Positions 1 to 9,800 of a DNA stretch of 59,179 bases are shown piece after piece; the first letter of the stretch is position 1; every line of letters starts with the position of its first letter. The position numbers and the translations under genes were made by a program. Source of the DNA: Photobacterium alginatilyticum (GTDB lineage: Bacteria; Pseudomonadota; Gammaproteobacteria; Enterobacterales; Vibrionaceae); contig NZ_RSEJ01000033.1 in NCBI RefSeq assembly GCF_009910675.1, positions 1 through 59,179 on the forward strand, in the 5' to 3' direction. The notes under the pieces are model-generated. The model had not been told where the DNA came from and ran no database searches. It was given only the letters and a program-made list of their open reading frames with translations.

Positions 1-202
1 GACGGTAGGAATGGCTTTTCCCTTTCAACGTTATTTGACACAGAAATGGGTTTGCTGGCTCACTCCCAAAGGGCGAGTTTACTTGGCTTCTATGCGTTGT
101 TACCGATCATTAATTTAGAGCCACTAGATTTTCAAATCGGTGCCTAGCTTACAAGCCAAGTAATTCTCGCTGAAACGAGCATCTTGAGGTAGCTTGGGTA
201 TA
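1..202. repeat. Right end of a Vibrionaceae-type intergenic repeat (MITE-like)
   Basis: This non-coding-looking stretch ends in a 20-base motif (183-202, CTTGAGGTAGCTTGGGTATA). I remember this motif, or its complement, as the terminal repeat of multi-copy intergenic elements in Vibrio and Photobacterium; that is memory, not a search. Inside are nested short inverted repeats, including CTCG-CTGAAA-CGAG near 162-175 and an ACTCCC/GGCGAGT hairpin near 62-78. A 35-codon frame runs from 11 to 118 (MAFPFQRYLTQKW...) with no convincing ribosome site; such frames are often annotated as hypothetical proteins because the repeat is copied. The other end of the element lies outside the window. Confidence 0.45.
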
Positions 203-216
203 AGCATTTATTACTA

Positions 217-266
217 TCGTCATAGAGTGTTCAAACTTTTGAAACATGATTGTCATATTACTTTCC
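217..266 (+). promoter_or_regulatory. Candidate Pho boxes upstream of pstS
   Basis: Two imperfect matches to the PhoB box (two CTGTCAT repeats, 11 bases apart) lie just before pstS. At 217-234 GTCATA is followed by TTCA at the right spacing, and at 249-266 GTCATA is followed by TTTC. Only the first half of each box is well conserved. PhoB control of pst operons is established in Enterobacteriaceae and Vibrio; the exact sites here are inference. Confidence 0.35.
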
Positions 267-330
267 TAATCTTTGCTTCGTTCATTCAAACCTATTGGCA
301 ATAAGGCCAAGCTTTTTAAGGATTAGGAAA

Positions 331-1149
331 ATGAAAACACAGGTTATTGGTGCACTAGCCCTAGCAGGTTCAATGGTATTCAACACTGCGGTAGCAAATG
401 AGACTGTTTCTGTTGTAGGCTCAAGCTCCGTATCACCAATCATGGAAGTACTTGGTGAAACCTATGCAAAATCCAAAGATGTCACCATCGAAGTTCAGGG
501 CCCGGGCTCTTCTGCCGGTGTTCGTGCAGCACACGATGGTTCTTCTGACCTAGGTATGAGTTCTCGCAACCTCAAGTCATCAGAAAAAGCCGACAACATC
601 AAAGAAATCGTTATTGCTCGTGACGGTATCGCGGTAGTTGTTCACAACAACAACCCTGTCGCAGACCTATCTAAAGAAGAAGTGTCTAAAATCTACAAAG
701 GCGAAATCACTAACTGGAACCAGGTTGGCGGCGAAAACAAGCCAATCGTTGTTGCAACACGTGACACAGCCTCTGGTACCCGTGGTGCCTTCGAAGACAT
801 CATGAAATTGAAGAAGAAAGTTAACGGTATCAAAGTATCTGCAATTTCTCAGCGTGCGCAGGTTGCCAGCGGTAACGGCCAGTTAAAAACCATCGTAGCC
901 AACAACCCGTTTGCTATCGGTTACATCTCTCTAGGCTCAGTAGACGGTTCGGTTAAACCACTGTCAATTGATAACCACAAGCCTTCTGTTGAAGCTATCA
1001 AGTCTGGTGAATACGGCGTACAACGTCCATTCCTGGTTGTTTATAAAGAAGGGCGTCCTTCTAAAGCCGCACTGGACTTCCTGACTTGGGTCAAAAGCGC
1101 CGATGCTCAGAAAATCGTTGCTGATAAAGGTTTCATCTCTGTTAAGTAA
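331..1149 (+). CDS. pstS: Phosphate ABC transporter, periplasmic phosphate-binding protein PstS
   Basis: This 272-aa protein binds inorganic phosphate in the periplasm and delivers it to PstCA. An N-terminal signal peptide (MKTQVIGALALAGSMVFNTAVA) is followed by a PBP-like fold with family motifs: SSSVSP near residue 30, GPGSSAG near 55, a GMSSR stretch, and DTASGTRGAF in the second lobe. The start at 331 is chosen because AAGGATTAGGA lies just upstream and it gives a clean signal peptide; the frame can be extended to 250 but only through an implausible leader. It is the short type of PstS seen in vibrios. It is first in a pstSCAB operon, separated from pstC by 110 bases holding a strong hairpin. 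Confidence 0.95.
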   Translation: MKTQVIGALALAGSMVFNTAVANETVSVVGSSSVSPIMEVLGETYAKSKDVTIEVQGPGSSAGVRAAHDGSSDLGMSSRNLKSSEKADNIKEIVIARDGIAVVVHNNNPVADLSKEEVSKIYKGEITNWNQVGGENKPIVVATRDTASGTRGAFEDIMKLKKKVNGIKVSAISQRAQVASGNGQLKTIVANNPFAIGYISLGSVDGSVKPLSIDNHKPSVEAIKSGEYGVQRPFLVVYKEGRPSKAALDFLTWVKSADAQKIVADKGFISVK

Positions 1150-1167
1150 TAACTGAACATAACTTTC

Positions 1168-1200
1168 CCGGTCAGCGTCTTCGAGACGGTGGCCGGTCTT
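1168..1200 (+). terminator. Intercistronic hairpin between pstS and pstC
   Basis: An interrupted stem of about twelve pairs (1168-1180 with 1184-1196, one mismatch, three-base loop) is followed by TCTTTATT. The U-tract is short, so it may be a partial terminator or an mRNA-stabilising structure that lets pstS be expressed above pstCAB. That differential role is common in binding-protein operons; here it is inference. Confidence 0.55.
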
Positions 1201-1259
1201 TATTGATTCCTCGGTATTTGAATAAGCCCTTTGCTTAATCAATATCTGGAGTAAGCATT

Positions 1260-2171
1260 ATGACCATCGCAAATAACATAGAAAATCCGACTAAAGGGTC
1301 TTCGCTAAAAGCCAAAGATAAAATTGATTGGCGCGAAGTGTTCTTTAAGTACCTATTTTTGGGAAGTGCCGCATTAGGTATCTTGTCTCTTATTACCATT
1401 GGCTACTTTATCTTCCGCGAAGGTTACGCCGCATTTGAACACTCCGGCGTGACTGGCATTGTATTAGGTACCGACTGGCTGCCACCGGCTCTTTACGGTA
1501 TCGCCCCGATGATCGTCGCCTCTATTGTATCCACTGCGGGTGCAGTTGTGCTGGGGGTGCCAATCGGTGTACTTACCGCTATCTTCATTGCCGAGGTTGC
1601 CCCTAAGCGCCTGGCAGATATTATCCGCCCGATGATTGAACTGCTGGCTGGTATCCCTTCGGTGGTATACGGTTTCTTTGGCCTGGTCATCATCGTGCCG
1701 CTTATTCAGGATATTTTCCAGGTACCCGCAGGTAACACGGTCCTGGCCGGTATCATTGTTCTGGCAGTCATGATTCTGCCAACCGTTATTACCGTATCCG
1801 AAACCTCGATTCGAGCTGTACCTCGTACGTACAAAGAAGGTTCTTTGGCACTGGGTGCATCTCATATGTTTACTATTTTCAAACTCCTCGTGCCTGCCGC
1901 TCGCTCAGGCATCATGACCGGTGTCATCCTGGGGGTTGCCCGTGCTCTCGGCGAAACCATGGCCATCATTATGGTAATGGGTAACTCGCCGGCTATGCCG
2001 GAAGGCCTGCTGGACTCAGCGCGTACTTTGACAGCCAACATCGCTATCGAAATGTCATACGCAACCGGTATTCACGCAAGTGCACTGTACGCTACAGGTA
2101 TTGTCTTGCTGGTTTTCATCATGATGCTTAATGCCGCGCTTCTTTATCTAAACCGTGAGCGTGCGAGGTAA
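1260..2171 (+). CDS. pstC: Phosphate ABC transporter permease PstC
   Basis: This 303-aa inner-membrane permease pairs with PstA to form the phosphate channel of the Pst transporter. It has six predicted membrane segments, the first near residues 30-55. The binding-protein-dependent transport signature, which contacts PstB, lies around EGSLALGASHMFTIFKLLVPAA near residues 195-215. The region IELLAGIPSVVYGFFGL is typical of PstC/PstA. An ATG at 1260 follows CTGGAGTAAGC. It sits between pstS and pstA with a 5-base gap to pstA, consistent with co-transcription. Confidence 0.95.
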   Translation: MTIANNIENPTKGSSLKAKDKIDWREVFFKYLFLGSAALGILSLITIGYFIFREGYAAFEHSGVTGIVLGTDWLPPALYGIAPMIVASIVSTAGAVVLGVPIGVLTAIFIAEVAPKRLADIIRPMIELLAGIPSVVYGFFGLVIIVPLIQDIFQVPAGNTVLAGIIVLAVMILPTVITVSETSIRAVPRTYKEGSLALGASHMFTIFKLLVPAARSGIMTGVILGVARALGETMAIIMVMGNSPAMPEGLLDSARTLTANIAIEMSYATGIHASALYATGIVLLVFIMMLNAALLYLNRERAR

Positions 2172-2176
2172 TCACT

Positions 2177-3043
2177 ATGTCATTACAATCAACCAATGCT
2201 GCCAAGCAGCAGTTCAAAGACAAAATCGCATTGGGTGTTATCTGGCTCTCTGCCTCTATCACTGTCGGTTTCCTGCTTTGGGTAGTCTGGTACATCCTGA
2301 GTAATGGTCTGTCACACGTAGACTGGACCTTCATTACCAGTAACTACACCACAATCGGCCAGGAGTCAGGTATCTGGCCAATGATTGTCTCTACCTTATA
2401 CATGGTCGCCGCTTCGATTGCAGTTGCTGCCCCCCTGGGGATCATGACAGCCATCTACCTGACAGAATATGCCAAGGTCGGCAGCAAATTAGTTAAGGTG
2501 ATCCGGTTCTGTACCGAGTCACTGGCCGGTATCCCGTCGATTATCTACGGCCTGTTTGGTATGACCTTCTTCGTGGTTGTACTTGGCTTTGGTTACTCGA
2601 TTCTGTCTGGTGCCCTAACCCTAAGCATTTTGATCCTTCCGGTTATTATCCGTACTACGGAAGAAGCATTAATGGCTGTTCCTCAAACCTACCGCGAAGG
2701 CTCGTACGGCTTGGGAGCCTCCAAAATCTACACCATCTGGAGACTTATTCTGCCAAGCGCGATGCCTGGTATCGTAACCTCCATCATCCTCAGCGTTGGT
2801 CGTGTCATCGGTGAATCCGCACCGGTATTCATGACAGCAGGTATGGTAGCCCGTATTCCAGAGAGCATGCTTGACTCTGGCCGTACGCTAACCGTTCACC
2901 TGTACAAGCTAACACAGGAGCTCTACACCATTCATGAATGGAACCAGGCGTATGCAACCGCCACCGTCCTGATTGTGATTGTTCTTGTGATTAACATGAT
3001 GACGAAATTGATTGCTAGCCGATTCAACACTGCGACTTACTAA
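2177..3043 (+). CDS. pstA: Phosphate ABC transporter permease PstA
   Basis: This 288-aa permease is the partner of PstC. It shows the same fold: a first membrane segment near residues 20-40, then the conserved ESLAGIPSIIYGLFGMTFF block and the EAA loop (REGSYGLGASKIYTIWRLILP) that docks on PstB. It starts five bases after pstC and ends 17 bases before pstB, so the three are one transcription unit. Length is normal for the family. Confidence 0.95.
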   Translation: MSLQSTNAAKQQFKDKIALGVIWLSASITVGFLLWVVWYILSNGLSHVDWTFITSNYTTIGQESGIWPMIVSTLYMVAASIAVAAPLGIMTAIYLTEYAKVGSKLVKVIRFCTESLAGIPSIIYGLFGMTFFVVVLGFGYSILSGALTLSILILPVIIRTTEEALMAVPQTYREGSYGLGASKIYTIWRLILPSAMPGIVTSIILSVGRVIGESAPVFMTAGMVARIPESMLDSGRTLTVHLYKLTQELYTIHEWNQAYATATVLIVIVLVINMMTKLIASRFNTATY

Positions 3044-3060
3044 TTCTGAGGGAGAGAACC

Positions 3061-3810
3061 ATGAATAAATTCAACATCGAAAACCTAGATCTATACTACG
3101 GCGAAAATCAGGCACTGAAAAAAATCTGCCTGCCAATCCCTAACCGTCAGGTAACGGCGCTCATTGGCCCGTCAGGCTGTGGCAAGTCTACCCTGCTTCG
3201 CTGCCTGAACCGTATGAATGACCTTATTGAAGGCGTCAAAATTGATGGTCAGCTGACCATGGACAACGAAGATGTCTACGGAAACATTGATGTCGCGCAG
3301 CTGCGTATCAAGGTGGGAATGGTATTCCAGAAGCCGAACCCTTTCCCGATGAGCATCTATGAGAACGTTGCCTACGGCCTACGCGCCCAGGGCATTACGG
3401 ACAAGAAACGCCTTGATGAAGTTGTCGAAACATCACTCCGTGGTGCCGCACTGTGGGATGAAGTCAAAGACCGTCTGAAGTCACACGCCTTTGGCTTATC
3501 CGGCGGTCAGCAGCAGCGTCTGTGCATTGCCCGTACGATTGCGATGGAGCCGGAAGTGATCCTGATGGATGAACCGACTTCGGCACTTGATCCCATTGCT
3601 ACCAAGAAAATCGAAGACCTGATGGAGTCTCTGAAGAAGGACTTCACCATTGTCATTGTTACCCACTCAATGCAGCAGGCAAGACGTATCTCTGATCGCA
3701 CAGCCTTCTTCCTGATGGGCGAACTGGTAGAGCATGATGAAACACATGCACTGTTTAACAGCCCGCGTGATGATCGCACCCGTGGCTACGTAAACGGTGA
3801 CTTCGGCTAA
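3061..3810 (+). CDS. pstB: Phosphate ABC transporter ATP-binding protein PstB
   Basis: This 249-aa cytoplasmic ATPase powers phosphate import. The Walker A motif GPSGCGKST is near residues 37-45, the ABC signature LSGGQQQRL near 147-155, and Walker B VILMDEPTSALDP near 165-177, followed by the H-loop THS. The start at 3061 follows a GAGGGAGAGAACC ribosome site. The operon ends here: a terminator follows and there is no phoU, whereas many pst operons continue with phoU. Regulators phoB/phoR are also not in this window. Confidence 0.96.
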   Translation: MNKFNIENLDLYYGENQALKKICLPIPNRQVTALIGPSGCGKSTLLRCLNRMNDLIEGVKIDGQLTMDNEDVYGNIDVAQLRIKVGMVFQKPNPFPMSIYENVAYGLRAQGITDKKRLDEVVETSLRGAALWDEVKDRLKSHAFGLSGGQQQRLCIARTIAMEPEVILMDEPTSALDPIATKKIEDLMESLKKDFTIVIVTHSMQQARRISDRTAFFLMGELVEHDETHALFNSPRDDRTRGYVNGDFG

Positions 3811-3883
3811 GCGAGCCAACACAACAATACTTCCTCAGCTCGCAGGCTATGTAAGCAAATAATAAAAAGCGATGGTACTTATT

Positions 3884-3910
3884 GCCCCCTTCTTGTAAGG
3901 GGGCTTTTTT
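3884..3910 (+). terminator. Rho-independent terminator of pstSCAB
   Basis: A perfect 8-bp stem (3884-3891 with 3897-3904, GCCCCCTT/AAGGGGGC) with a five-base loop runs into six T residues. Confidence 0.92.
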
Positions 3911-4578
3911 AGAGAGCGGATTCACAAAAGCAGAACAGAGTCATTTCGGTTAATCGATAATATAAAACCAGAGAATAGAAAACGATTGCTTGCTTTATTT
4001 AAATATTTTATTTGCATGGCCGTGGGCTACCCATTTATCATCAAGCCAAAATAATACCTGAAATTATATCACCTGCGCATATGAATACTGTTTTGTATTT
4101 CATTTCCTTCACTCAGCCATATCAATGTTACTTAATAAAATCATCATATTAACTTGTCATTTCTGGCATATAAAACTCGTTGAGCATCAAAATATTTTTA
4201 TGTATCATTCAGCACCTGATTTACAGAACAACAGTGTCCAAGATGACAGATTGCAGTTGTATTCACAAAGAAAGAGTCAAACGTACTTTTTGGCAACGAT
4301 TATTTTATAGTTCGATATTTCGATGCAAAGACTGCGGTAAAATATTTAAGATATGAACAAAGACTCAGTGTTAATTAGAAAAAATATCAATTCAAAATCT
4401 AGGGATATATTAAAAAACACTAGAAGAAAGTTTTTAGAAAGATATAACACTCACAGTCTAATCAACCAACATGACGAACTTTCATGTAAGAATTTTAAGG
4501 ACACTGACACTTCCCCCATGTAATAGCTCGCTATTAACAGTCAGTACCTGCCAGGGAAAGGCTCACCAGTTTCAGTAC
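3911..4578. other. AT-rich intergenic stretch between pstB and the LysR gene
   Basis: About 670 visibly AT-rich bases without a long gene. It contains one credible small frame (4243-4356, listed separately) and a perfect palindrome TAATAGC-TC-GCTATTA at 4521-4536. Longer frames here lack ribosome sites and family-like sequence, and I do not call them genes. Confidence 0.6.
4243..4356 (+). CDS. Possible small zinc-ribbon-like protein (37 aa)
   Basis: A 37-codon frame begins MTDCSCIHKERVKRTFWQRL and ends in FRCKDCGKIFKI. The CKDCG pair near the C terminus, the earlier CSC and the basic RVKRTFWQRLFY stretch recall short vibrio proteins that have a Cys-pair, basic/aromatic stretch, Cys-pair layout. 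A GTG three codons upstream is an alternative start. No clear ribosome site is visible and the first metal-ligand pair is irregular (CxC, not CxxC), so it may be a decayed copy. It is alone between pstB and an opposing LysR gene. Confidence 0.4.
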   Translation: MTDCSCIHKERVKRTFWQRLFYSSIFRCKDCGKIFKI

Positions 4579-5508
4579 TCAAATCGACATCCCCCGAATA
4601 TCCCCTTCTATATTTTGGCAAACTCCCATATGCTCGGCTTCCGTCAGCATATAATCTATAAACGTACGTACCGTTAATGAAAGGTACTTTCGTGAGGGAT
4701 AAACCAGCCAACCATAGCTCATCGATGGCTCGATATCTTCAAATAGCCGTACCAGCATGCCCCTCTCTATATAAAAATTAGCCAACGGCTCCGGTAACAA
4801 AATAATGCCGCGATCTTGCAGGCATGCCTCTACGATCAGCGGAACACTGTTCATGATCAGCTTACCGGATACCTCAATCTCCTTATCTTTCCCTAACGGC
4901 ACTTTGCTATACAGACGGCCACTTGGGTAACGGAAACAAATAAAGTCATGATTAGCCATATCCTCAGGGGTTTGAGGCATGCCATTAAGCTTAATATAGT
5001 TTTCGGTTGCATAATAACCAAATGAGGCAGACATAAACGGACGTGCGATTAAACTAGAATCTTCAAGCTTATCACCAATACGCAAGGCAACATCAATATG
5101 GTTTTCGATTAGATCTGTCTCAACGGAACCGGTGACAATCTCAACCGTCACTTTCGGATAAAGATCCATGAACTTAAAGATTGCCCTACCAATATCAATA
5201 ATGCCAGGCAACGGCAAAACCTGAACCCGCAAGTGCCCTGACAGTTCGTACGTCGGTGCCGTAACCTCCTGAATACACAGCTCAAAATCGCTAATGAGTG
5301 CTTTGGTGCGTTCGTAAAATGTCTCACCGGCTTCGGTTAACTGCATAGAACGGTTGTGACGGTGGAAGAGTTGAACCTGCAGTTCTTCTTCCAGTGCCTT
5401 CACTCGCCGGCTAAGATTCGACTTCGGCAAATCAAAGATTTCAGCGGCACGAATCAGGCTTCCGGCATCCACAATTTGATGAAATAACTTAATATCTTCC
5501 GTCTTCAT
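4579..5508 (-). CDS. LysR-family transcriptional regulator, divergent from an RND efflux pair
   Basis: This 309-aa regulator has an N-terminal winged helix (residues 1-60: SLIRAAEIFDLPKSNLSRRV is the recognition region) and a C-terminal substrate-binding fold. The AQVFLEDSS-type effector region seen in AaeR/CrgA-like members matches in general shape (GHLRVQVLPLPGIIDIGRAI near 90-110). It reads away from the efflux adaptor gene. Since LysR proteins usually control the divergent neighbour, it probably regulates the pump; the inducer cannot be read from sequence. Confidence 0.9.
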   Translation of the reverse strand: MKTEDIKLFHQIVDAGSLIRAAEIFDLPKSNLSRRVKALEEELQVQLFHRHNRSMQLTEAGETFYERTKALISDFELCIQEVTAPTYELSGHLRVQVLPLPGIIDIGRAIFKFMDLYPKVTVEIVTGSVETDLIENHIDVALRIGDKLEDSSLIARPFMSASFGYYATENYIKLNGMPQTPEDMANHDFICFRYPSGRLYSKVPLGKDKEIEVSGKLIMNSVPLIVEACLQDRGIILLPEPLANFYIERGMLVRLFEDIEPSMSYGWLVYPSRKYLSLTVRTFIDYMLTEAEHMGVCQNIEGDIRGMSI

Positions 5509-5666
5509 TTCTCACCCGTTTGTTCACAGTCCACTGTTATTGTAAAGCCAAATACTGCCATTATTTGTTGCAAAAAACAGAACTACTCTTTCCAAAATGT
5601 TTGGTTTTTAGCAACCCTTTCAAAGGTTATAGTTTTCCGCAAGTTATAACAATAGGAAATACCACC

Positions 5667-6806
5667 ATGAAACCGGCATTACTTAGCCTGCTTGCCGTTA
5701 TGATGTCAGTTGCATTAACTGGCTGCGATGAAGCTGAAAGTGCAATCCAGCAATCAGCCGTTGTCCGCCCAGTCAAGCTCATGACCGTCAACGACAGTAC
5801 TTCTCATCAAATACGTGTCTTCCCCGCAAAAATCGCAGCAAGTCAGCAAGCTGATCTGGCTTTTCGCATTAATGGCGAATTAGTAAAGCTTGGGTTAATT
5901 GAAGGCCAGCATGTAGCCAAAGGTCAACTGCTCGCCCAATTAGATGATCGCGATGCGAAAAACGCCTTATTGAACGCCGAAGCCAACCACGACCTGGCTG
6001 CTGTTGATTTCAAACGAAAAGAAGAACTCTATAAGCGTAAGCTGATTTCAAAAGCCGAGTTCGACACCGCCAGGGCCACGTTGAAATCTGCCAAGGCCTC
6101 GCTATATTCTGCTCGTGACCAGTTGGCCTATACCCGTTTGGAAGCACCGTTTTCCGGTACCGTTGCCAAGGTAAATCTGGACAACCACCAAATGATCCAG
6201 GCGACCCAGGTCGTTTTGACGCTTCAGGGAAATAATCAGATAGATGTAAAGATCCAGGTTCCTGAATCCCTGTTGCTGACGCTTAAAGATGTTTCATTCG
6301 ACGAAGCATTCAAGCCTGCAGTGCGCTTTCATGCTCCTAAGACTCTGGCACTGGAGAAAGGCTTTACGCCTACCCTCACCTCATCTGGTCAGCAAGGTAC
6401 CTACCCGGTGCAATACAAAGAGCACGCCAGCACAGTTAGCCCGGGCAGCCAGACCTACGAGGTTGTGTTTAGCCTGACACCGCCTGAGAACCTGAACATT
6501 CTGCCGGGAATGAGCGCCGAGCTGCTACTTGATATGTCTGCGGTGAACACTTCCGGCCAGGTCATTACCGTACTTCCTTTAACCGCCATCGTTCGCAGCG
6601 ATGATACCGGTGAAACCAATGTATGGCGCTATCAGTCCGGTAACAAAACACTTGAATCTGTAGTGGTCACTCTCGGACAAGTACGAGCAAACGGAATTGA
6701 GATCCTATCTGGCCTGAAGCTAGGTGACCAGGTGGTTGCCGTCGGTGCTGCAGCAGTGAAATCCAACATGGAAGTTAAACCTCTTCGCTGGGAACGAGGC
6801 GTTTAA
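5667..6806 (+). CDS. RND efflux periplasmic adaptor lipoprotein (membrane fusion protein)
   Basis: This 379-aa adaptor links an inner-membrane RND pump to an outer-membrane channel. A lipoprotein signal peptide ends in the lipobox LTGC with the acylated Cys at residue 20. It is followed by a beta-barrel/lipoyl half (VRPVKLMTV; LVKLGLIEGQHVAKGQLLAQLDD near 65-90), an alpha hairpin (about 95-160) and the second lipoyl half YTRLEAPFSGTVAKV. The start at 5667 is chosen for the lipobox and AATAGGAAATACC upstream; the frame extends to 5520 without a plausible leader. The pump gene starts four bases after its stop. No TolC-like channel gene is adjacent. Confidence 0.92.
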   Translation: MKPALLSLLAVMMSVALTGCDEAESAIQQSAVVRPVKLMTVNDSTSHQIRVFPAKIAASQQADLAFRINGELVKLGLIEGQHVAKGQLLAQLDDRDAKNALLNAEANHDLAAVDFKRKEELYKRKLISKAEFDTARATLKSAKASLYSARDQLAYTRLEAPFSGTVAKVNLDNHQMIQATQVVLTLQGNNQIDVKIQVPESLLLTLKDVSFDEAFKPAVRFHAPKTLALEKGFTPTLTSSGQQGTYPVQYKEHASTVSPGSQTYEVVFSLTPPENLNILPGMSAELLLDMSAVNTSGQVITVLPLTAIVRSDDTGETNVWRYQSGNKTLESVVVTLGQVRANGIEILSGLKLGDQVVAVGAAAVKSNMEVKPLRWERGV

Positions 6807-6809
6807 TTG

Positions 6810-9800
6810 ATGAATGTTGCACACTATAGTATTAGAAACAAAGTCATAAGCTGGATGTTCGTTCTGCTAATGTTAATCGGCGGAGCAATTTCCTTCACCG
6901 GCCTCGGCCAGCTGGAATTTCCAGAGTTCACTATCAAAAATGCGCTGGTGATCACCCCTTACCCGGGCGCCTCACCAGAACAAGTCGAAGAGGAAGTCAC
7001 GCTGCCGCTGGAGGATGCCATCCAGCAAATGCCGCAAATCAAGCATATCACCTCGATCAACAACGCCGGTCTTTCACAGATCGAAGTCGAAATGAAAGAC
7101 GAGTACGACGCCAATGCCCTGCCGCAAGTGTGGGATGAACTGCGTCGCAAGGTGAATGACGCAGTTGTCGATTTGCCTCCGGGCACTCTGCAGCCACAGA
7201 TCATTGATGATTTCTCTGACGTGTTTGGCATCTTGGTTAATATTCGCGGTGAAGGATACAGCTATCGCGAGCTGGAGAACTATGCCAATTACCTTCGTCG
7301 TGAGCTGGTACTTATCGACGGTGTCAAGAAAGTCTCTGTCGTCGGTGCGCCAGAGGAGCAAATCGTCGTAGAGATCAGCCAGCAGAAACTCTCTGCGCTT
7401 GGCCTTGACCAGAACTATATCTACAGCCAGATCCAAAACCAGAACGTGGTCTCCAATGCTGGAAAAATTCGGATTGGCGACGGGCGAATTCGTATCCACC
7501 CAACCGGTGAGTTCGATGACGTCAGCGAAATGAACCGTCTTTTGGTCAGCCCACCAAGCAGTGGCGATCTGGTTTATCTGGGTGACATTGCCAAGGTATA
7601 TAAGACAACGACAGAAACCCCTACCCTGCTATACCACAACATGGGGCAGGACGCGTTGTCATTGGGTATTTCGTTCACCACAGGTGTCAATGTTGTCGAT
7701 GTATCCAAAGCCGTATCGGCGAAAATTACCGAGTTAGAATCACAGCTACCGGTAGGTATGGACCTAAATACAGTTTACGACCAAGGTTCCATCGTTGAGG
7801 TCTCTGTTACCGGATTTTTGATTAACCTGGCCGAGTCTGTTGCCATTGTTATCGTCGTATTGCTGGTCTTTATGGGCGTACGCTCGGGCTTGCTGATGGG
7901 TGTTGTCCTGTTGCTGACGATACTGGGCACCTTCATCGTGATGAATGTCCTCGGAATCCAGCTACAAATCATCTCACTGGGAGCCTTGATTATCGCGCTC
8001 GGCATGCTGGTGGATAATGCGATTGTTGTAACCGAAGGGATCCTGATTGGCATCCAGCGAGGCCAGACACGCTTCGAGGCTGCCGGTCAAGTTGTCAAGC
8101 AAACCCAATGGCCGCTCCTTGGTGCAACAATCATCGCCATTATTGCTTTTGCCCCTATTGGCTTGTCTCAGGATGCGACAGGTGAATTCTGTGCATCTTT
8201 GTTTCAGGTATTGCTGATCTCTCTGTTTATCAGCTGGATCACGGCTATCACCATCACTCCCTTCTTCTGTCACCTTCTGTTTAAGGACGGAGAAGTCAGC
8301 GACGAGCCACAAGAGCTGTATCGCGGTTGGTTCTTTAACCTGTACCGTGGCCTGCTAACGACAGCAATGCGATTCCGTGTTGTTACGCTTGCTCTGGTCA
8401 TCGCTATGCTGGTTGCCGCTGTTATCGGAATGGGACATGTGAAGAATGTATTCTTCCCGCCATCGAACACACCTATCTTCTTTGTTGATATCTGGCTGCC
8501 AGAAGGCACAGATATTCGTGGAACAGAAAAGTTTATTTCTAACGTTGAACAAGAGATTCTGGGCTACGAGAAAGAAAACAAAGCCGGACTGGTAAACCTT
8601 ACATCGGTTATTGGCCAGGGTGCACAGCGTTTTGTATTGCCATATGTTCCGGAGAAAGGCTACGACGCCTATGCCCAGCTCATCATAGAAATGGATAGCC
8701 TGGAAACACAGAGTGCTAATATGCCGCAACTGACAGCTCACTTGCGTGAGAGCTACCCAGAAGCAGAGTTCAGGGTGAAAATGCTGGAAAACGGCCCTTC
8801 ACCGGCGGCTAAAATTGAAGCGCGTTTCTATGGCGAAGATCCTCAGGTACTGCGACAGCTTGCCCATCAGGCTGAGCAAATCTTTCTGGCTGAGCCAATG
8901 GCCGAGAATATCCGTCACAGCTGGCGTAATCAGGTAACAGTAGTTCGTCCTCAGCTGAATCTGGCTCAGTCTCGCGAGGTTGGTATCAGCAAACAGGATC
9001 TTGATACAGCCCTGCTGATCAACTTCAGCGGCAAAGCTATCGGTACCTATCGAGAGCAGTCACACCTGATGCCAATCATGGCACGAGCACCGGAGCAGGA
9101 ACGCCTTGATGCAAACAGCTTGCTTAAACTGCAGGTCTGGAGTGGTGAAAACAACACGTTTGTCCCTGTGACGCAGTTGGTTTCCTCTTTCGATACCGAA
9201 TGGGAAAACCCGATTATCATGCGTCGTGATCGAAAACGTATGCTTACCGTGTTTGCCGATCCGGTACTTGGCAGCGGTGAAACAGCCGATTCAGTCCATC
9301 GCAAAATACGCGACAAAGTCGAGGCGATTGAGCTGCCGGACGGATATTCATTTGAATGGGGTGGCGAGTACGAGACCTCTCGCGATGCGCAGGCAAGTAT
9401 CTTTAGCTCCTTGCCGATGGGCTACCTCGCGATGTTCCTGATCACCGTAGTACTGTTCAACTCCATCAGACAACCACTGGTGATCTGGTTCAATGTTCCC
9501 CTTGCGATTATTGGTATTGCGTCCGGCCTGCTATTACTTGATGCGCCACTAAGCTTCATGGCGATCCTCGGTATGCTCAGCCTTAGCGGGATGATCATCA
9601 AAAACGGCATTGTTCTGGTCGACCAAATTAACGCCGAGATTAAATCAGGCAAGGCGCCATATGACGCCGTATTTGACTCTTCGGTAAGCCGTGTCAGACC
9701 GGTTGGCATGGCAGCAATTACCACTATGCTCGGTATGATCCCGCTGCTGTTTGACCCATTCTTTGTGGCAATGGCAGTTACTATCATCTTTGGTCTTGGC

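Noticed and set aside
4471..4677. 68-codon plus-strand frame overlapping the LysR 3' end
   Set aside because: No ribosome site or family resemblance, and it runs into the opposing gene.
5520..5666. N-terminal extension of the RND adaptor from 5520
   Set aside because: It adds 49 residues with no signal and would bury the lipobox; the internal ATG at 5667 has a ribosome site.
8355..8741. 128-codon minus-strand frame inside the RND pump gene
   Set aside because: Shadow of a conserved gene, with Cys/His-rich random-looking sequence.
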